Positions 1-9,574 of a stretch of 64,000 bases of DNA are shown here, one piece after another (position 1 is the stretch's first letter; every line of letters begins with the position of its first letter). The stretch covers positions 62,001 to 126,000 of the forward strand of contig NZ_VLPS01000004.1 in assembly GCF_007570865.1 (NCBI RefSeq). Reading direction: 5' to 3'. The translations under genes were made by a program, and so were the position numbers. The notes below the pieces were generated by a model. That model saw only the letters and a list, made by a program, of their open reading frames with translations, was not told the DNA's origin and made no database searches. Origin of the DNA: Atlantibacter subterraneus. Lineage in GTDB: Bacteria; Pseudomonadota; Gammaproteobacteria; Enterobacterales; Enterobacteriaceae.

Positions 1-1643
1 AGCAGATCGATTGCAGTGCCCGCTACGGCAACCCGGATACCCTGGGTTAGCGCCTGGGCGACAAACGCCTGGAACACGGTCTGTAGCACCGGCTCATCCA
101 CATAGGCAATCGTCAGATGGTTACTCTGGTGGCCGGCCATTAATTCATCGCGGCCAACCCCGTCCAGCACCGCGTTGAGCAGCGGCCATTCGTAGCAGGT
201 GGCGCGGTGGCGACGTTCGAACTCCTCTTCCGGCAGCTCCACGCCGCGTCCGGTGCCGATGTGCATAATCACCTCGGTCCCTTCATAGTGGGCGCGCGCC
301 CAGATAAAACGCCCGGCTTTGCCCTGCCCGCAAATCGTTGAACCGCCGTAAGGGAAGTACATCGCAGGCTGGCGATAGCCAGTGGCGCCTTTAATGCCGC
401 CTTTTAAATGTTCAAACGGAACGGCGCCGGAGATTTCCAGATCCCAGTAGAAAGTACCGTTGTATTCACTGCCCCAGCGGATGTCGTGCAGCGTGGTTTC
501 TGCGGGCAGCGAAAACGAACTCAGCAAACGCCACAGCATGGTCTGCGGGATGGCGGTACCCATATCCACTTCATTAATGCAGGGGATCGGCTGGCCGTCG
601 CAGATGATATTGCCGTGCTCATCCGGCAGCGGGAAACGCGCGGTGGAACCAATCGCCCCTTCCGCAAAATCTGACGCCGCACAGCTGTCCTTCAGCCCTT
701 GCTGATACTGAACGCCCACGGCGGACAGCCCAAAGCGCTGCACAAATCTCGCCATGGCGATCATCATGGCGCACTGCTCTTTCACCTGTTCACGGGTGAG
801 CTCTTTGCTGCCGTCTTCGCCGAAGCGGAAATCCATCCCCTGGTCGATATACCATTGCAGGCACGCCTCACGCAGCGAATCCGGCACTTTTGCCATCTCT
901 ACCAGCAGCGCCGACTGGGAAAGCGACTCTATCGGCATGCCGATATTTACCATCGCCTGCTGCGGGAATACGCCGTTAATCATTCCCATACAGAAGGTGT
1001 CGAACAAACCGATAATTTCTTTATGGCGCAGAACATATTCACCCACGTTACGCCCCAGCTTACCCGCCTCGGTGGCCATGACCGGATGCGTCGCGGGAAC
1101 GGGATGCAGGTAGCTGAGTGAATGCTGTAATGAACCGTAGCGCAGCCAGGTTTTCAGGCCGTCGACAAACAGCTCATCGTCGAAATTCTCAGACCATAAG
1201 CGAGAATAGGATTTACCCAGGCTGGTTAACGACCCAGCCAGACAGAGCATCCCCACCAGCCCCGGCCAGGTGCCGTCGAAATTCGCCAGCAGCAGGATTG
1301 GCCCCTTGTGATGCACCAGCGACGGCGCGACGTGATGGGAATATTGCCAGGCGGTGAGCAACACGATCAGCGGCGCGTTTTCGTCAATCTGGGCAAACAG
1401 ATCGCTTCCCTGGCGCTGGCTGCTGATAAATCCGTGGCCGCGCTGATGATCGACCGCGTGGGCGCGCTTCAACTGATAGCCAAGTTTGCCGAGCATATCC
1501 TGCAATTTGGCCTCGAATTTTTCCTGCATCGGCCAGCAGGCCAGGTTTGCAGACTCGCGTAAGTCCGCATTGGTGATCATCAGAATTTCATTTTTCCCTG
1601 CGCTGATTTTTTCCGGCGCGGCAGGTAACGTTTGGGTAATCAC
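1..1643 (-). CDS. L-fucose/L-arabinose isomerase-family sugar isomerase (partial, 3' end outside window)
   Basis: About 547 codons are visible before the gene runs off the window edge. I read the frame by reverse-translating from position 1643. The start is GTG, preceded by an AAGGA ribosome site; a nearby ATG (in GGAATGCTGA) is out of frame and closes at once. Visible motifs fit the fucose-isomerase fold family: INEVDMGTA, where a catalytic Glu is expected, and MAGHQSNH near the end, where the metal/substrate His is expected. Expected reaction: aldose-ketose isomerisation in the cytoplasm. The FGGY kinase ends 18 bp upstream, so the two form an isomerase-kinase pathway pair. The sugar cannot be deduced. 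An isomerase of this family is likely; the exact substrate is not assigned. Confidence 0.78.
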   Translation of the reverse strand, partial: MITQTLPAAPEKISAGKNEILMITNADLRESANLACWPMQEKFEAKLQDMLGKLGYQLKRAHAVDHQRGHGFISSQRQGSDLFAQIDENAPLIVLLTAWQYSHHVAPSLVHHKGPILLLANFDGTWPGLVGMLCLAGSLTSLGKSYSRLWSENFDDELFVDGLKTWLRYGSLQHSLSYLHPVPATHPVMATEAGKLGRNVGEYVLRHKEIIGLFDTFCMGMINGVFPQQAMVNIGMPIESLSQSALLVEMAKVPDSLREACLQWYIDQGMDFRFGEDGSKELTREQVKEQCAMMIAMARFVQRFGLSAVGVQYQQGLKDSCAASDFAEGAIGSTARFPLPDEHGNIICDGQPIPCINEVDMGTAIPQTMLWRLLSSFSLPAETTLHDIRWGSEYNGTFYWDLEISGAVPFEHLKGGIKGATGYRQPAMYFPYGGSTICGQGKAGRFIWARAHYEGTEVIMHIGTGRGVELPEEEFERRHRATCYEWPLLNAVLDGVGRDELMAGHQSNHLTIAYVDEPVLQTVFQAFVAQALTQGIRVAVAGTAIDL

Positions 1644-1661
1644 GTCAGCATTCCTTTTTAG

Positions 1662-3251
1662 TCAGATACGAGAAGTCGCCATCAGCGCCTGGTAGCGCTG
1701 CTGATCCTGATACATCTGCAAATAAACCTGGTATTTCGCGTCGTGGAAGGCCCATTTCTCCGGGTTCGGCGCAATAGTGCGATCGCGCTTAACCATGCTG
1801 CGCGCGGCAGCGCTGAGATCGGTAAACGCCCCGCAGGCCACTGCGCCAGTCAGCGCCGCGCCCAGGGTGACCGCGTCTTCTTCCGCGACCAGATGGATGG
1901 CGCGCCCGGTGGCGTCGGCATATTCACGCAGCCACAGCGGGTTTTTACTGGCTCCGCCGCACAGGGTGATGGTGTCGATTTTTTGTCCGTGGGCTTCCAT
2001 GGTATCGATGATATGGCGCGTGCCATATGCGATAGCCTGTAAGGTGGCGAGGTAAAGCCGGGTGAGCTGTTGCGGGCCGCTTTCCAGCGTCAGACCCGCC
2101 ACCATGCCTTTCGCCTGCGCATCGGCGCGCGGCGAGCGGTTGCCATGGTGATCGCCAAGCACGTGCAAACTTTGGGTCGGATTTGCCTCTTGCGCTTCAA
2201 GGGCGGCCACGCGTTGATTAAGCAGCGCGTAGGGGCTACAGCCCAACGCCGCGGCTTCGTCATTCAGTCCGCGCCAGTGTTCGCTCTGCTGAAGCGTCCA
2301 TTCCACCAGCGCGCCTGCCGCGCTTTGTCCGCCTTCGTTCAGCCACCAGTTGGGGTACATCGCGCCAAAATAGGGGCCCCACACGCCGGGGATAAACACC
2401 GGCTGCGGGCTGATGATCATGTGGCAATTCGACGTGCCGCTGATTAGCGCAAGATTTTGCTGCGGATTTTCAGCCACCAGCGCCAGCCCGCCTGCGTGGG
2501 CGTCGATCATGCCGCTGGAGACAACAACCCGCTGCGTCAGGCCAAGCTGCTGGACGGCTTCAGGCTGAAGTGTACCGAGCGCCTCACCAATGTTGGCGAT
2601 ACGGGTGGGTATCTTCGCCGTCACATCGCCCAGTTCAACGGCATCCAGCAGGGTCTGGCTAAAGCGTGATTCATGGGCGAGATAGTTCCATTTGCAGGTG
2701 AGCGTGCAAATACTTGCCGCATCGACACCGCTGGCGCGCCAGGCAAGATAATCCGCGAGGTCAAAAAAGCGCCATACGCTGTGATAGCGTTCCGGGAAAT
2801 GATTTTTCAGCCACAAGATTTTCGGCAGTTCCATCTCAATGCTGACGTTGCCGCCCACGTATTCAAGCGCCGGGTCCTGAGTGGCATTGATACGCTGAGT
2901 TTGTTCACCGGCACGGTGATCCATCCACATGATGATATCGCGCTGCGTCTCGCCGCCCTGCGCCACGGACACCGGCTCGCCGCCATGCCCTACCGCGACC
3001 AGCGAACAGGTCGCGTCAAAACCGATGGAAGCGACACGCGCGGGGTCTACTTGCGCGAGAGTCACGGCTTCGCGCACGACCACGCATACCTGCTGCCAGA
3101 TATCCGTTGAGGACTGTTCCACGTAGTTCACGGCGGGATGAAACTGCTGCACAGGACGAACGGCAAACGCCAAACGCTCGCCTTGCGGCGTATAAACTCC
3201 CGCCCTGACGCTTGCCGATCCGACATCAACACCGATGAATAACTGGTCCAT
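1662..3251 (-). CDS. FGGY-family pentulose (ribulokinase-type) carbohydrate kinase
   Basis: 529 residues. The N-terminal FGGY domain begins IGVDVGSASVRAGV (ATP phosphate loop), followed by the substrate-side motif IMWMDHRA. The C-terminal domain carries GMIDAHAGG, ISGTSNCHM and the FGGY signature LCGGASKNPLW. This pattern is that of the FGGY pentulose kinase subfamily, whose characterised members phosphorylate D-ribulose and similar ketopentoses with ATP. The ATG at 3251 is chosen because AGAGGG lies in front of it; an in-frame TTG at 3266 would add five residues. The gene leads an operon with the isomerase downstream, so the product of the isomerase is its probable substrate. Family assignment is firm; the sugar is unknown. 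Confidence 0.88.
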   Translation of the reverse strand: MDQLFIGVDVGSASVRAGVYTPQGERLAFAVRPVQQFHPAVNYVEQSSTDIWQQVCVVVREAVTLAQVDPARVASIGFDATCSLVAVGHGGEPVSVAQGGETQRDIIMWMDHRAGEQTQRINATQDPALEYVGGNVSIEMELPKILWLKNHFPERYHSVWRFFDLADYLAWRASGVDAASICTLTCKWNYLAHESRFSQTLLDAVELGDVTAKIPTRIANIGEALGTLQPEAVQQLGLTQRVVVSSGMIDAHAGGLALVAENPQQNLALISGTSNCHMIISPQPVFIPGVWGPYFGAMYPNWWLNEGGQSAAGALVEWTLQQSEHWRGLNDEAAALGCSPYALLNQRVAALEAQEANPTQSLHVLGDHHGNRSPRADAQAKGMVAGLTLESGPQQLTRLYLATLQAIAYGTRHIIDTMEAHGQKIDTITLCGGASKNPLWLREYADATGRAIHLVAEEDAVTLGAALTGAVACGAFTDLSAAARSMVKRDRTIAPNPEKWAFHDAKYQVYLQMYQDQQRYQALMATSRI

Positions 3252-3703
3252 TTCACGCCCTCTCAAAGTTGCTGCTTCGAGAAAGCATGATGTTGAAGGT
3301 GTTGGTTAAAAACAATGCACGAATGTTTGATTTGTGATCTGCACTGGATATTTAGCAGGGAGGCAAAAAAATAAAAATCACTTAATTGATTGTTTTTTAA
3401 TTAAAAAATCGCAAAAACCCTCACCAGGAAAAATCCTGGTACTTCTTTCAGGCCGCATGGCAGCGAAGCGCTAACTCAACCTGAAGCCTGTTGCTCAGAA
3501 TAACCACGTATCGGGATCGCATTTTTCCAGCTAAATGCGCGGTTTATCACAATATCAGCGGCATAAAATGCAAAGTTTTGAATAATAGTTAGCACTTATA
3601 TATAAAATCTGATTAATTTCTCCGGGTTATTAATAGAAAGGCGGGTTATTGTCCCGCTACAGGGAGATTTTATGACATATCATGTCGGCAACCAGGAGCG
3701 TTT
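3252..3703. promoter_or_regulatory. Divergent control region between sugar kinase and AbgT-family transporter
   Basis: About 450 bp without a gene, AT-rich, separating the minus-strand kinase-isomerase operon from the plus-strand transporter. Both promoters must lie here. A perfect inverted repeat ACCAGGA-AAAA-TCCTGGT sits at 3423-3440 and may be an operator or a small hairpin. TTTGTGATCTGCACTG near 3325-3345 resembles one half of a CRP site only. I could not assign promoter elements or a regulator gene with confidence. Confidence 0.4.
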
Positions 3704-5266
3704 ATGGATTCACTGACAAGGACAAGTAGCAAAGGATCGGAAAGCCGTTTAATGGCCGGATTCTTAAACGCTATTGAGCGCGCGGGCAACCGTCTGCCGG
3801 AACCCGCGCTGATTTTTTTATACTTTATGCTGTTAGTGATGGGGCTTTCCGCTGCGCTTTCGCTGGTGGAGTTTTCTATCGTCAACCCGGTAACGCAGCA
3901 GCCTGTTCAGATCAATAACCTGTTATCTACCGAGGCGTTAACCAACACGCTGACCAACATGGTGACCACCTTTACCGGCTTTGCGCCGCTCGGTATTGTG
4001 CTGGTCGCGATGCTGGGGGTCGGCGTAGCAGAAAGTTCCGGGTTTATTAATGTCGCCCTGAAGAAAATGCTGCGCGTCACGCCAAAAAAACTGCTGACGC
4101 CCATGCTGATTTTCGTGGCGATGTTCAGCCACGTAGCCGCAGACGCTGGCTATGTACTGGTGATCCCGCTGGGCGCGATTATCTTTATGTCGGCGGGACG
4201 CCATCCGCTGGTGGGGATTGCGGCAGCGTTCTCTGGCGTGTCGGGCGGGTTTGCCGCCAATATGGTTCCCACGGGCAACGATGCGCTGCTACAAGGCTTT
4301 ACCCAGGCAGCGGCACAGCTGCTGGACCCGTCTTATAACGTCAACACGCTGTGCAACCTGTTTTTTGGTATCGCCTCGTCGATTCTGATTACCCTGGTGG
4401 GCTGGTGGGTGACCGAGCGTATTGTCGAGCCGCGCGTCAGTAAAATGACCCTTGATGGCGACTATCGCCAGGAAGGCGATATGTCCAGCGTGAGCCAACA
4501 GGAGAGCCGGGCGTTTAACCGCGCTGGCCTGGTAATGTTGCTGGGACTGGCGGCACTGGCCGCCGCCGCATGGCCGGAAACCTCGTCGTTACGCAGCCCC
4601 GACGGTTCGCTCACCGCTTACGGCGCGCCGATCATGAAATCCATCGTCCCGCTGATTTTCCTGATTTTTATTATTCCGGGCATCGTTTACGGTTTCGCAT
4701 CCGGCACCTTTAAAACCGGCAAAGATGTCATTCATTCCATGAACGACTCCATGAGCAAAATGGGCTCTTACATGGTGATGGCTTTCTTCTGCGCCATGTT
4801 TATCAAAGCGTTCAGCGACTCCAATATTGGTACGCTGGTGGCGCTGGCAGGCGCGGATGGCCTGAAGGCGCTGGCGCTGCCGGGCGAAGCAACTATCATC
4901 GGCATGATCGTGCTGACTGCGGTAGTGAATTTGCTGATCGGTTCCGCGTCGGCAAAATGGGCGCTGTTATCGCCGATTATGGTGCCCATGCTGATGGCGG
5001 TAGGCATCTCGCCGGAGCTCACCCAGGCGGCCTTCCGCATCGGTGACTCCTGCACCAACATCATCACCCCGCTGATGGTCTTCTTCCCGCTGGTGGTGGT
5101 GTATTGCCAGCGCTACGTCAAAAGTGCGGGCGTGGGGACACTGGTGTCGATCATGATGCCTTACTCCATCGCGTTTTTTGTCGCCTGGAGCGTGTTCCTG
5201 CTGGTGTGGTGGGGAATGGGTATGCCGTTGGGCGTGGCCGCGCCTTATACCTGGTCCGCCGGTTAA
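3704..5266 (+). CDS. AbgT-family transporter
   Basis: 520 residues, about a dozen hydrophobic segments, inner membrane. It shows the conserved AbgT blocks HVAADAGYVLVIPLGAI (about residue 144) and GSASAKWALLSPIMVPM (about residue 412). Characterised members import p-aminobenzoyl-glutamate (AbgT) or export sulfonamides/antimetabolites (MtrF, YdaH). There are no abgA/abgB hydrolase genes beside it, so p-aminobenzoyl-glutamate salvage is not supported by context. The ATG at 3704 has CCAGGAG in front with good spacing. It is monocistronic, with a strong terminator 36 bp downstream. Family secure; substrate and direction of transport unknown. Confidence 0.88.
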   Translation: MDSLTRTSSKGSESRLMAGFLNAIERAGNRLPEPALIFLYFMLLVMGLSAALSLVEFSIVNPVTQQPVQINNLLSTEALTNTLTNMVTTFTGFAPLGIVLVAMLGVGVAESSGFINVALKKMLRVTPKKLLTPMLIFVAMFSHVAADAGYVLVIPLGAIIFMSAGRHPLVGIAAAFSGVSGGFAANMVPTGNDALLQGFTQAAAQLLDPSYNVNTLCNLFFGIASSILITLVGWWVTERIVEPRVSKMTLDGDYRQEGDMSSVSQQESRAFNRAGLVMLLGLAALAAAAWPETSSLRSPDGSLTAYGAPIMKSIVPLIFLIFIIPGIVYGFASGTFKTGKDVIHSMNDSMSKMGSYMVMAFFCAMFIKAFSDSNIGTLVALAGADGLKALALPGEATIIGMIVLTAVVNLLIGSASAKWALLSPIMVPMLMAVGISPELTQAAFRIGDSCTNIITPLMVFFPLVVVYCQRYVKSAGVGTLVSIMMPYSIAFFVAWSVFLLVWWGMGMPLGVAAPYTWSAG

Positions 5267-5302
5267 TCACTGGAACGCACCTTCCAGTGCGCTTTTAGCC
5301 TC

Positions 5303-5330
5303 AAGCCCCGCTCAACGCGGGGCTTTTTTT
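5303..5330 (+). terminator. Rho-independent terminator of the AbgT-family gene
   Basis: Perfect stem AAGCCCCGC / GCGGGGCTT with loop TCAAC, followed by a run of T on the plus strand. It lies just after the transporter and just before the convergent end of the fimbrial operon. Confidence 0.9.
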
Positions 5331-5334
5331 GCCA

Positions 5335-6360
5335 TCAGTCATACGTCAGGGTAAAAGTCGCCGTCCCGTTGGCCGTTCCCCCCGTGATGGTGTTCTCCGT
5401 CTGGTAATAGCGCGCTTTCAGCGGAATGGTGTAGCTTCCGGTGTTGCTGGCGGTACCGGTGGACATCGGCGCGGCAAGCTGTAGCGGCGCATTGTTATAC
5501 AGCACCTGGATGCCCACGCCTTTGGCGCTGCCTTGGCCTGTGCTGCTGAGATTCAGCACGCCGCGCGTCGCGTCCTTCACGTTGCCATCGATCTGCATCG
5601 CAACGCGGGTACCGGCAAAACAGGTCAGCGGCAGTTCAAAATCCTGCGTGTAGCTGTCTCCCGGCGACGTTCCCTGCCCCCGGAACGCGTTGCCGGGAAC
5701 ATCGCCCATCGGTACTGAAATAATCGGTTTATCTACCGTGCAGCCAAGGGTCGTGATATTGAAGGGGCTGGAGGTGACCGTCACCGCGGGCTCCTGCCAC
5801 AGTAGACTGTTATTGAGCATCACCAGCGCTCCGACCTGTTTAGCCGCCACCATCCCTGAACCCGTCACCGTCGCGGTTTTATAGTAAGTAATAAATACCT
5901 GCCCTTTGATCGGTTGCGCGGCCAGCATGCCTTGCTGATTGGCGCACAGCGATACCGTGTCAATCCGGTTACGGATAGTTCCGCTGCCCGATACCCAGCC
6001 CGGCACGTTGCAGTCCGACGAGGCGGTGCCGCCAATGGCGTAACCGACGCCTTCGATATTGGTTTTATAGACGCGCCGCCCATCGATCATCATCACGTAT
6101 TCGCCGTAAGACTCTACGCCCAGATTCTGGTTCGAGATGACGCCGCCCGGCGTGTTATAGCAGTTATAGGCATTGATAACGCCGGTGGTGACCTGAGTGC
6201 CGATCACCGAGCCCACCGGTAAATTTCTTGAGATAGAAATGGACGGCGCGGGCGCAGGGATCGTCGCCGAGGTTGTCAGCGTATCGCAGTCCCACGCGTT
6301 GGCTGCGAACGAGAAAAAGTACAGCGGCCACAACAGGGCGCTCCATAAAAATAAACGCAT
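5335..6360 (-). CDS. Fimbrial tip adhesin (two-domain, chaperone-usher pathway)
   Basis: 341 residues. A hydrophobic signal peptide ends at AANA before WDCDT. The N-terminal half has paired cysteines and would be the receptor-binding domain. The C-terminal half from about residue 210 (TLGCTVDKPIISVPMGDV) is a pilin domain with its own Cys pair and ends in the beta-strand TATFTLTYD, with a penultimate aromatic as recognised by fimbrial chaperones. GGAG before ATG at 6360 sets the start; a longer in-frame reading to 6408 would overlap the usher. It is the last gene of the operon, 13 bp after the usher, the usual place for an adhesin. The receptor cannot be predicted. Confidence 0.83.
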   Translation of the reverse strand: MRLFLWSALLWPLYFFSFAANAWDCDTLTTSATIPAPAPSISISRNLPVGSVIGTQVTTGVINAYNCYNTPGGVISNQNLGVESYGEYVMMIDGRRVYKTNIEGVGYAIGGTASSDCNVPGWVSGSGTIRNRIDTVSLCANQQGMLAAQPIKGQVFITYYKTATVTGSGMVAAKQVGALVMLNNSLLWQEPAVTVTSSPFNITTLGCTVDKPIISVPMGDVPGNAFRGQGTSPGDSYTQDFELPLTCFAGTRVAMQIDGNVKDATRGVLNLSSTGQGSAKGVGIQVLYNNAPLQLAAPMSTGTASNTGSYTIPLKARYYQTENTITGGTANGTATFTLTYD

Positions 6361-6373
6361 GAGTGTCTCCAAA

Positions 6374-8839
6374 TCAGCGGCACTGGGCCGTAACCGTGGC
6401 CTGACCATCGGATGGATTGTTAATCTGGTACGCCGCCTGGCAGCTACCGTTTTCCCAGCGCACGCTGAGAGTTCCCTTTTCCGGCACGCCGGAGAGCCAG
6501 ACCCGCTGACGATCGTCCACGATGCTTTCCGTGGTGACGCTGCCGTTCTTCACGCTGACCGTCGCGCCGAAGGGGATCGTCGCGCCCTGTAAATGGAACA
6601 TGGCCTTGTAGCCCGTCACCGTTGGATATTCCGCCAGCGCCAGCGCGCCTTTGGTCGGCACCACCGTAGTGGTGTCGTTTAAAATGTCGGTCCGGCTGTT
6701 CAGGGACGAACTGTCCAGCGTCAGGCTATTCCGGCGGTACGGCGTGACGCTGGGGATCACCGCAAAGCCTTTGCTGTCGGTGTAAATCCCGGTGTTGTTG
6801 GACACTTTCACTTTGCTGGCGTCATCCGCTTTCACCAGCGCCATGGTTTCGCCCAGCGGCTGAGACAGCGACACGCCGTAAGGGTGAACCACCACCCCGC
6901 CCATCGCGCCGACCGTGGTCTGGTGCTGGTGGCGCGAATAGTTGTAACCCAGCTGATACTCGCCGAATGACGCCTTGTAATCCGCCGACGCGCTGCCGGA
7001 GACTTTACCGCCGCGGCTGTCGTAGCCCTGCTGCACATTCCAGCTCAGGTTGTTGTCCGCCAGCGCCACCCCGGAAAGGCCCGCGCTGGACGCCACATCG
7101 CCCTTCTTATTGCTGCTGGCCGACATGTTGAGCCAGCTGTTCGGCAGAAAGCGCGACAGCGGCACCTGAACGGTAAACGACACCACGTGATCGCCATTGC
7201 CGTACCACGGCTGACGGGAATAGCTGTAATTGAGCCCGTAATTAATCGCGTCGATGCTGGTGTTGTAGCCAAAATTTACCGTCTGCTCTTTATCGCCGCC
7301 CCAGTACTCCTGCTGATAAAGCGACAGGTTAATATTCCCCCAGTCGCCAACCTGTTGGTTAATATCGATCTGGGCCTTGCTGCGCTTATTCTGGCGGTGC
7401 TGCCAGTTCTGCTCGCCATTGGCTTCCTGGAAATCGTGAAAGCCTTCTGTCGAATAGCGATAGCCCATTAACGTAAAGTGGGTGCCGCTCCAGGCAATGT
7501 CTTTGGAATATTGCGCCCGCAGGGATACGCCGTCGTCTTTGCTGCCGTCCGGCAACTGGCTGTGCGCCCAGGTGGCGTCAAAGGAGAGCGATCCCCAGTC
7601 GCCGAAGCTTTTCCCTGTGCCCAGCGCGCCGGAAAAATACTCTTCCGAGGCGATCGCGCCACCATACAGCGTGGTGGTCCAGGGCAAGCCGTAGCTGCCG
7701 GTCAACTGTAAAAAGTTGGGTTCTTTATCGCTATCCGATGATGCGCGGTATTTCCCCGCCGTTAGCGCATAGCTGTATTGCCCTTCGCGCCGCATAATCG
7801 GCACCGCAGAAAACGCCTGGGTAAACTGGCGCACCGTGCCATCCGCTTCACGTATCAAGACCTGCAAATCGCCGCTGCTGGAGGTCGGATACAAATCGTC
7901 AATGGCAAACGGCCCCGGCGGCACATACGACTGCCAGATGATATTGCCGTTCTGACGGATCGTGACCTGCGCGTTGCTCTGGGCAATGCCGCGAATGACC
8001 GGGGCAAACCCGCGCTGGCTTTCCGGCAGCATGCCGTCATCGGAATAGAGCTGCACGCCGCGAAAGCCAAAGCTGTCGAACACTTCCGACGAGGTGTAGC
8101 TGTCGCCCACGGCGAACTGGCTACGCAACGCTTTAATATCCCGCTGCAATGAAGTGCTGATGCTGTTCCAGTGGCTGCCCCGGTCGCCGTCATTCCAGGT
8201 GGAATAGTTACGCAACCGCCACGGGCCAAGGTTAATCCCGCTGCGCAGGTTTGCGTACTGGCTGTTGGTACTGCCGTTTTCATTACTGCCCGTCGCGCCT
8301 GAATAGCTGTAATTCAGGAACAGCGCGTTAAGGCCGTCATCCCATTCGGATGCGGGGACCGTGCCCTGCGGGTTACGCTGCATATACTGCTGGGGGATAG
8401 AAATCTCCAGCCGCTGTGCTTCAAAGTCGAGTCGGGCATAGCTGCCCGGCAGCAGCGTCGATAACTCGTTGATTTGCTCATCATCCCGCATCGCCATGAA
8501 TTCCGGCAGCGCATTCGCCTCCACGCCCCAGTGCAGCAGATCCGCTTTGGTGAGTACCGGGCTCAGCGCCTCATCCACCCGTTCAAAACGGACTTCCCGC
8601 TCGTCAACCTGCTGGTTATTCAGGGCTACCGTTACCTGCCAGCTGCCTGGCGACTGCCCGCCCGCCTGGCTGAAGCGCGAAATATCAATATCGCGCGCGA
8701 TATTGCCGCGCATTTCAATCAGATCCGGTGAGAAATAATCTGCCGCTTTGGCTGCGGGAATATTCAGCACGCAAAAAATAACCGCGCTTAATACGCGTAA
8801 TGGGTAACCGTTTTGACCAACCGAAATTAAATGCGACAC
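6374..8839 (-). CDS. Outer-membrane fimbrial usher (FimD/PapC family)
   Basis: 821 residues. The signal peptide ends AKA before ADYFSPDLIEMRG. An N-terminal periplasmic domain binds chaperone-subunit complexes; the central part is a beta-barrel with plug (for example FRGVQLYSDDGMLPESQRGFAPVIRG at about 250-275); C-terminal domains end with a Cys pair (GSCQAAYQ, AQCR). It secretes and assembles the pilus across the outer membrane. The best start in frame is GTG at 8839, 14 bp after the chaperone stop, with a weak ribosome site, suggesting translational coupling. Length is within the usual usher range. Confidence 0.93.
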   Translation of the reverse strand: MSHLISVGQNGYPLRVLSAVIFCVLNIPAAKAADYFSPDLIEMRGNIARDIDISRFSQAGGQSPGSWQVTVALNNQQVDEREVRFERVDEALSPVLTKADLLHWGVEANALPEFMAMRDDEQINELSTLLPGSYARLDFEAQRLEISIPQQYMQRNPQGTVPASEWDDGLNALFLNYSYSGATGSNENGSTNSQYANLRSGINLGPWRLRNYSTWNDGDRGSHWNSISTSLQRDIKALRSQFAVGDSYTSSEVFDSFGFRGVQLYSDDGMLPESQRGFAPVIRGIAQSNAQVTIRQNGNIIWQSYVPPGPFAIDDLYPTSSSGDLQVLIREADGTVRQFTQAFSAVPIMRREGQYSYALTAGKYRASSDSDKEPNFLQLTGSYGLPWTTTLYGGAIASEEYFSGALGTGKSFGDWGSLSFDATWAHSQLPDGSKDDGVSLRAQYSKDIAWSGTHFTLMGYRYSTEGFHDFQEANGEQNWQHRQNKRSKAQIDINQQVGDWGNINLSLYQQEYWGGDKEQTVNFGYNTSIDAINYGLNYSYSRQPWYGNGDHVVSFTVQVPLSRFLPNSWLNMSASSNKKGDVASSAGLSGVALADNNLSWNVQQGYDSRGGKVSGSASADYKASFGEYQLGYNYSRHQHQTTVGAMGGVVVHPYGVSLSQPLGETMALVKADDASKVKVSNNTGIYTDSKGFAVIPSVTPYRRNSLTLDSSSLNSRTDILNDTTTVVPTKGALALAEYPTVTGYKAMFHLQGATIPFGATVSVKNGSVTTESIVDDRQRVWLSGVPEKGTLSVRWENGSCQAAYQINNPSDGQATVTAQCR

Positions 8840-8853
8840 GTTATTTACTCAAC

Positions 8854-9525
8854 CTATAGCTGTACTTTTACTGGAGCGGTAATCCCCCCGAAGTCATTGA
8901 TTGCTTGCCAGTCAATCTGCTGTCCCGGAGAAACATTATTTGGCAATGTCATTTCCTGCTGCGGTAAAACCATCGGCGCTCTGGATATCGCTTTGCCATT
9001 TATTTTTACCGCATGTAATGAAACGCTAAACGGCGTGGGGTTTTTCACCACCAGCTTGCCCGCCCGCTGGCTGAACTGAAGCTGTTGGTACGCCGTTGCC
9101 GGGTCGCCTTTAATGCCGGCGGGCCGGTAAATCAGTTTCATTTTGCTCTTCACCGCGATGGTTAATTCATTTTTGCCATTGGGTGCTGATGCAGGAATCG
9201 ATTTAATATTTAACCAGTACACCGATTCTTTATCGGTAGCGGGCGGTTTTCCGCTTAATACCACCCGTACCGAATTTTGTTTATGCGCATCGAGCCGGAA
9301 TAACGGCGGCGTAGTAATAAACGTATCGTCGTTATCATCCGAACTTTCGTTTTTATTAACCCACGCCTGAATCAGATAGGGTCTGTCATCCGGGTTATTT
9401 ACGCTGATAGCAGCCTGGTTTTTGTTACCATCGTAAATAAGGCGGGTGCCGCCAATTTCCACGCCGCTAAATGCGCTGGTGGAAAATAACGCCGCCATCA
9501 GCAGCGCTGCTTTTGAAACTTTCAT
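8854..9525 (-). CDS. Periplasmic fimbrial chaperone (PapD/FimC family)
   Basis: 223 residues. The signal peptide ends SAFS before GVEIGGTRLIYDGNKNQAAISVNN. The first Ig-like domain holds the G1-strand region SVYWLNIKSIP and the basic residues that anchor subunit C-termini (Arg in GGTRLIY, Lys in KSKMKLIYRP); a second domain follows. It folds and caps subunits before delivery to the usher. The ATG at 9525 has AGGAAGG upstream; a GTG one codon earlier (9528) is also possible. It lies 46 bp after the major subunit gene, separated from it by a GC-rich hairpin. Confidence 0.93.
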   Translation of the reverse strand: MKVSKAALLMAALFSTSAFSGVEIGGTRLIYDGNKNQAAISVNNPDDRPYLIQAWVNKNESSDDNDDTFITTPPLFRLDAHKQNSVRVVLSGKPPATDKESVYWLNIKSIPASAPNGKNELTIAVKSKMKLIYRPAGIKGDPATAYQQLQFSQRAGKLVVKNPTPFSVSLHAVKINGKAISRAPMVLPQQEMTLPNNVSPGQQIDWQAINDFGGITAPVKVQL

Positions 9526-9545
9526 CACTATTGCCTTCCTGAAAG

Positions 9546-9567
9546 GCAGGGCGGCTTACCGCCCTGC
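9546..9567 (-). terminator. Intercistronic hairpin after the major fimbrial subunit gene
   Basis: Perfect 9-bp stem GCAGGGCGG / CCGCCCTGC with a four-base loop, followed on the minus strand by CTTTC. Hairpins at this place are common in fimbrial operons, where they stabilise the subunit message and allow only partial read-through to chaperone and usher genes. Confidence 0.55.
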
Positions 9568-9574
9568 TTAATAA

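Noticed and set aside
3325..3345. CRP site upstream of the sugar kinase
   Set aside because: Only one TGTGA half-site is present; the second half is not recognisable.
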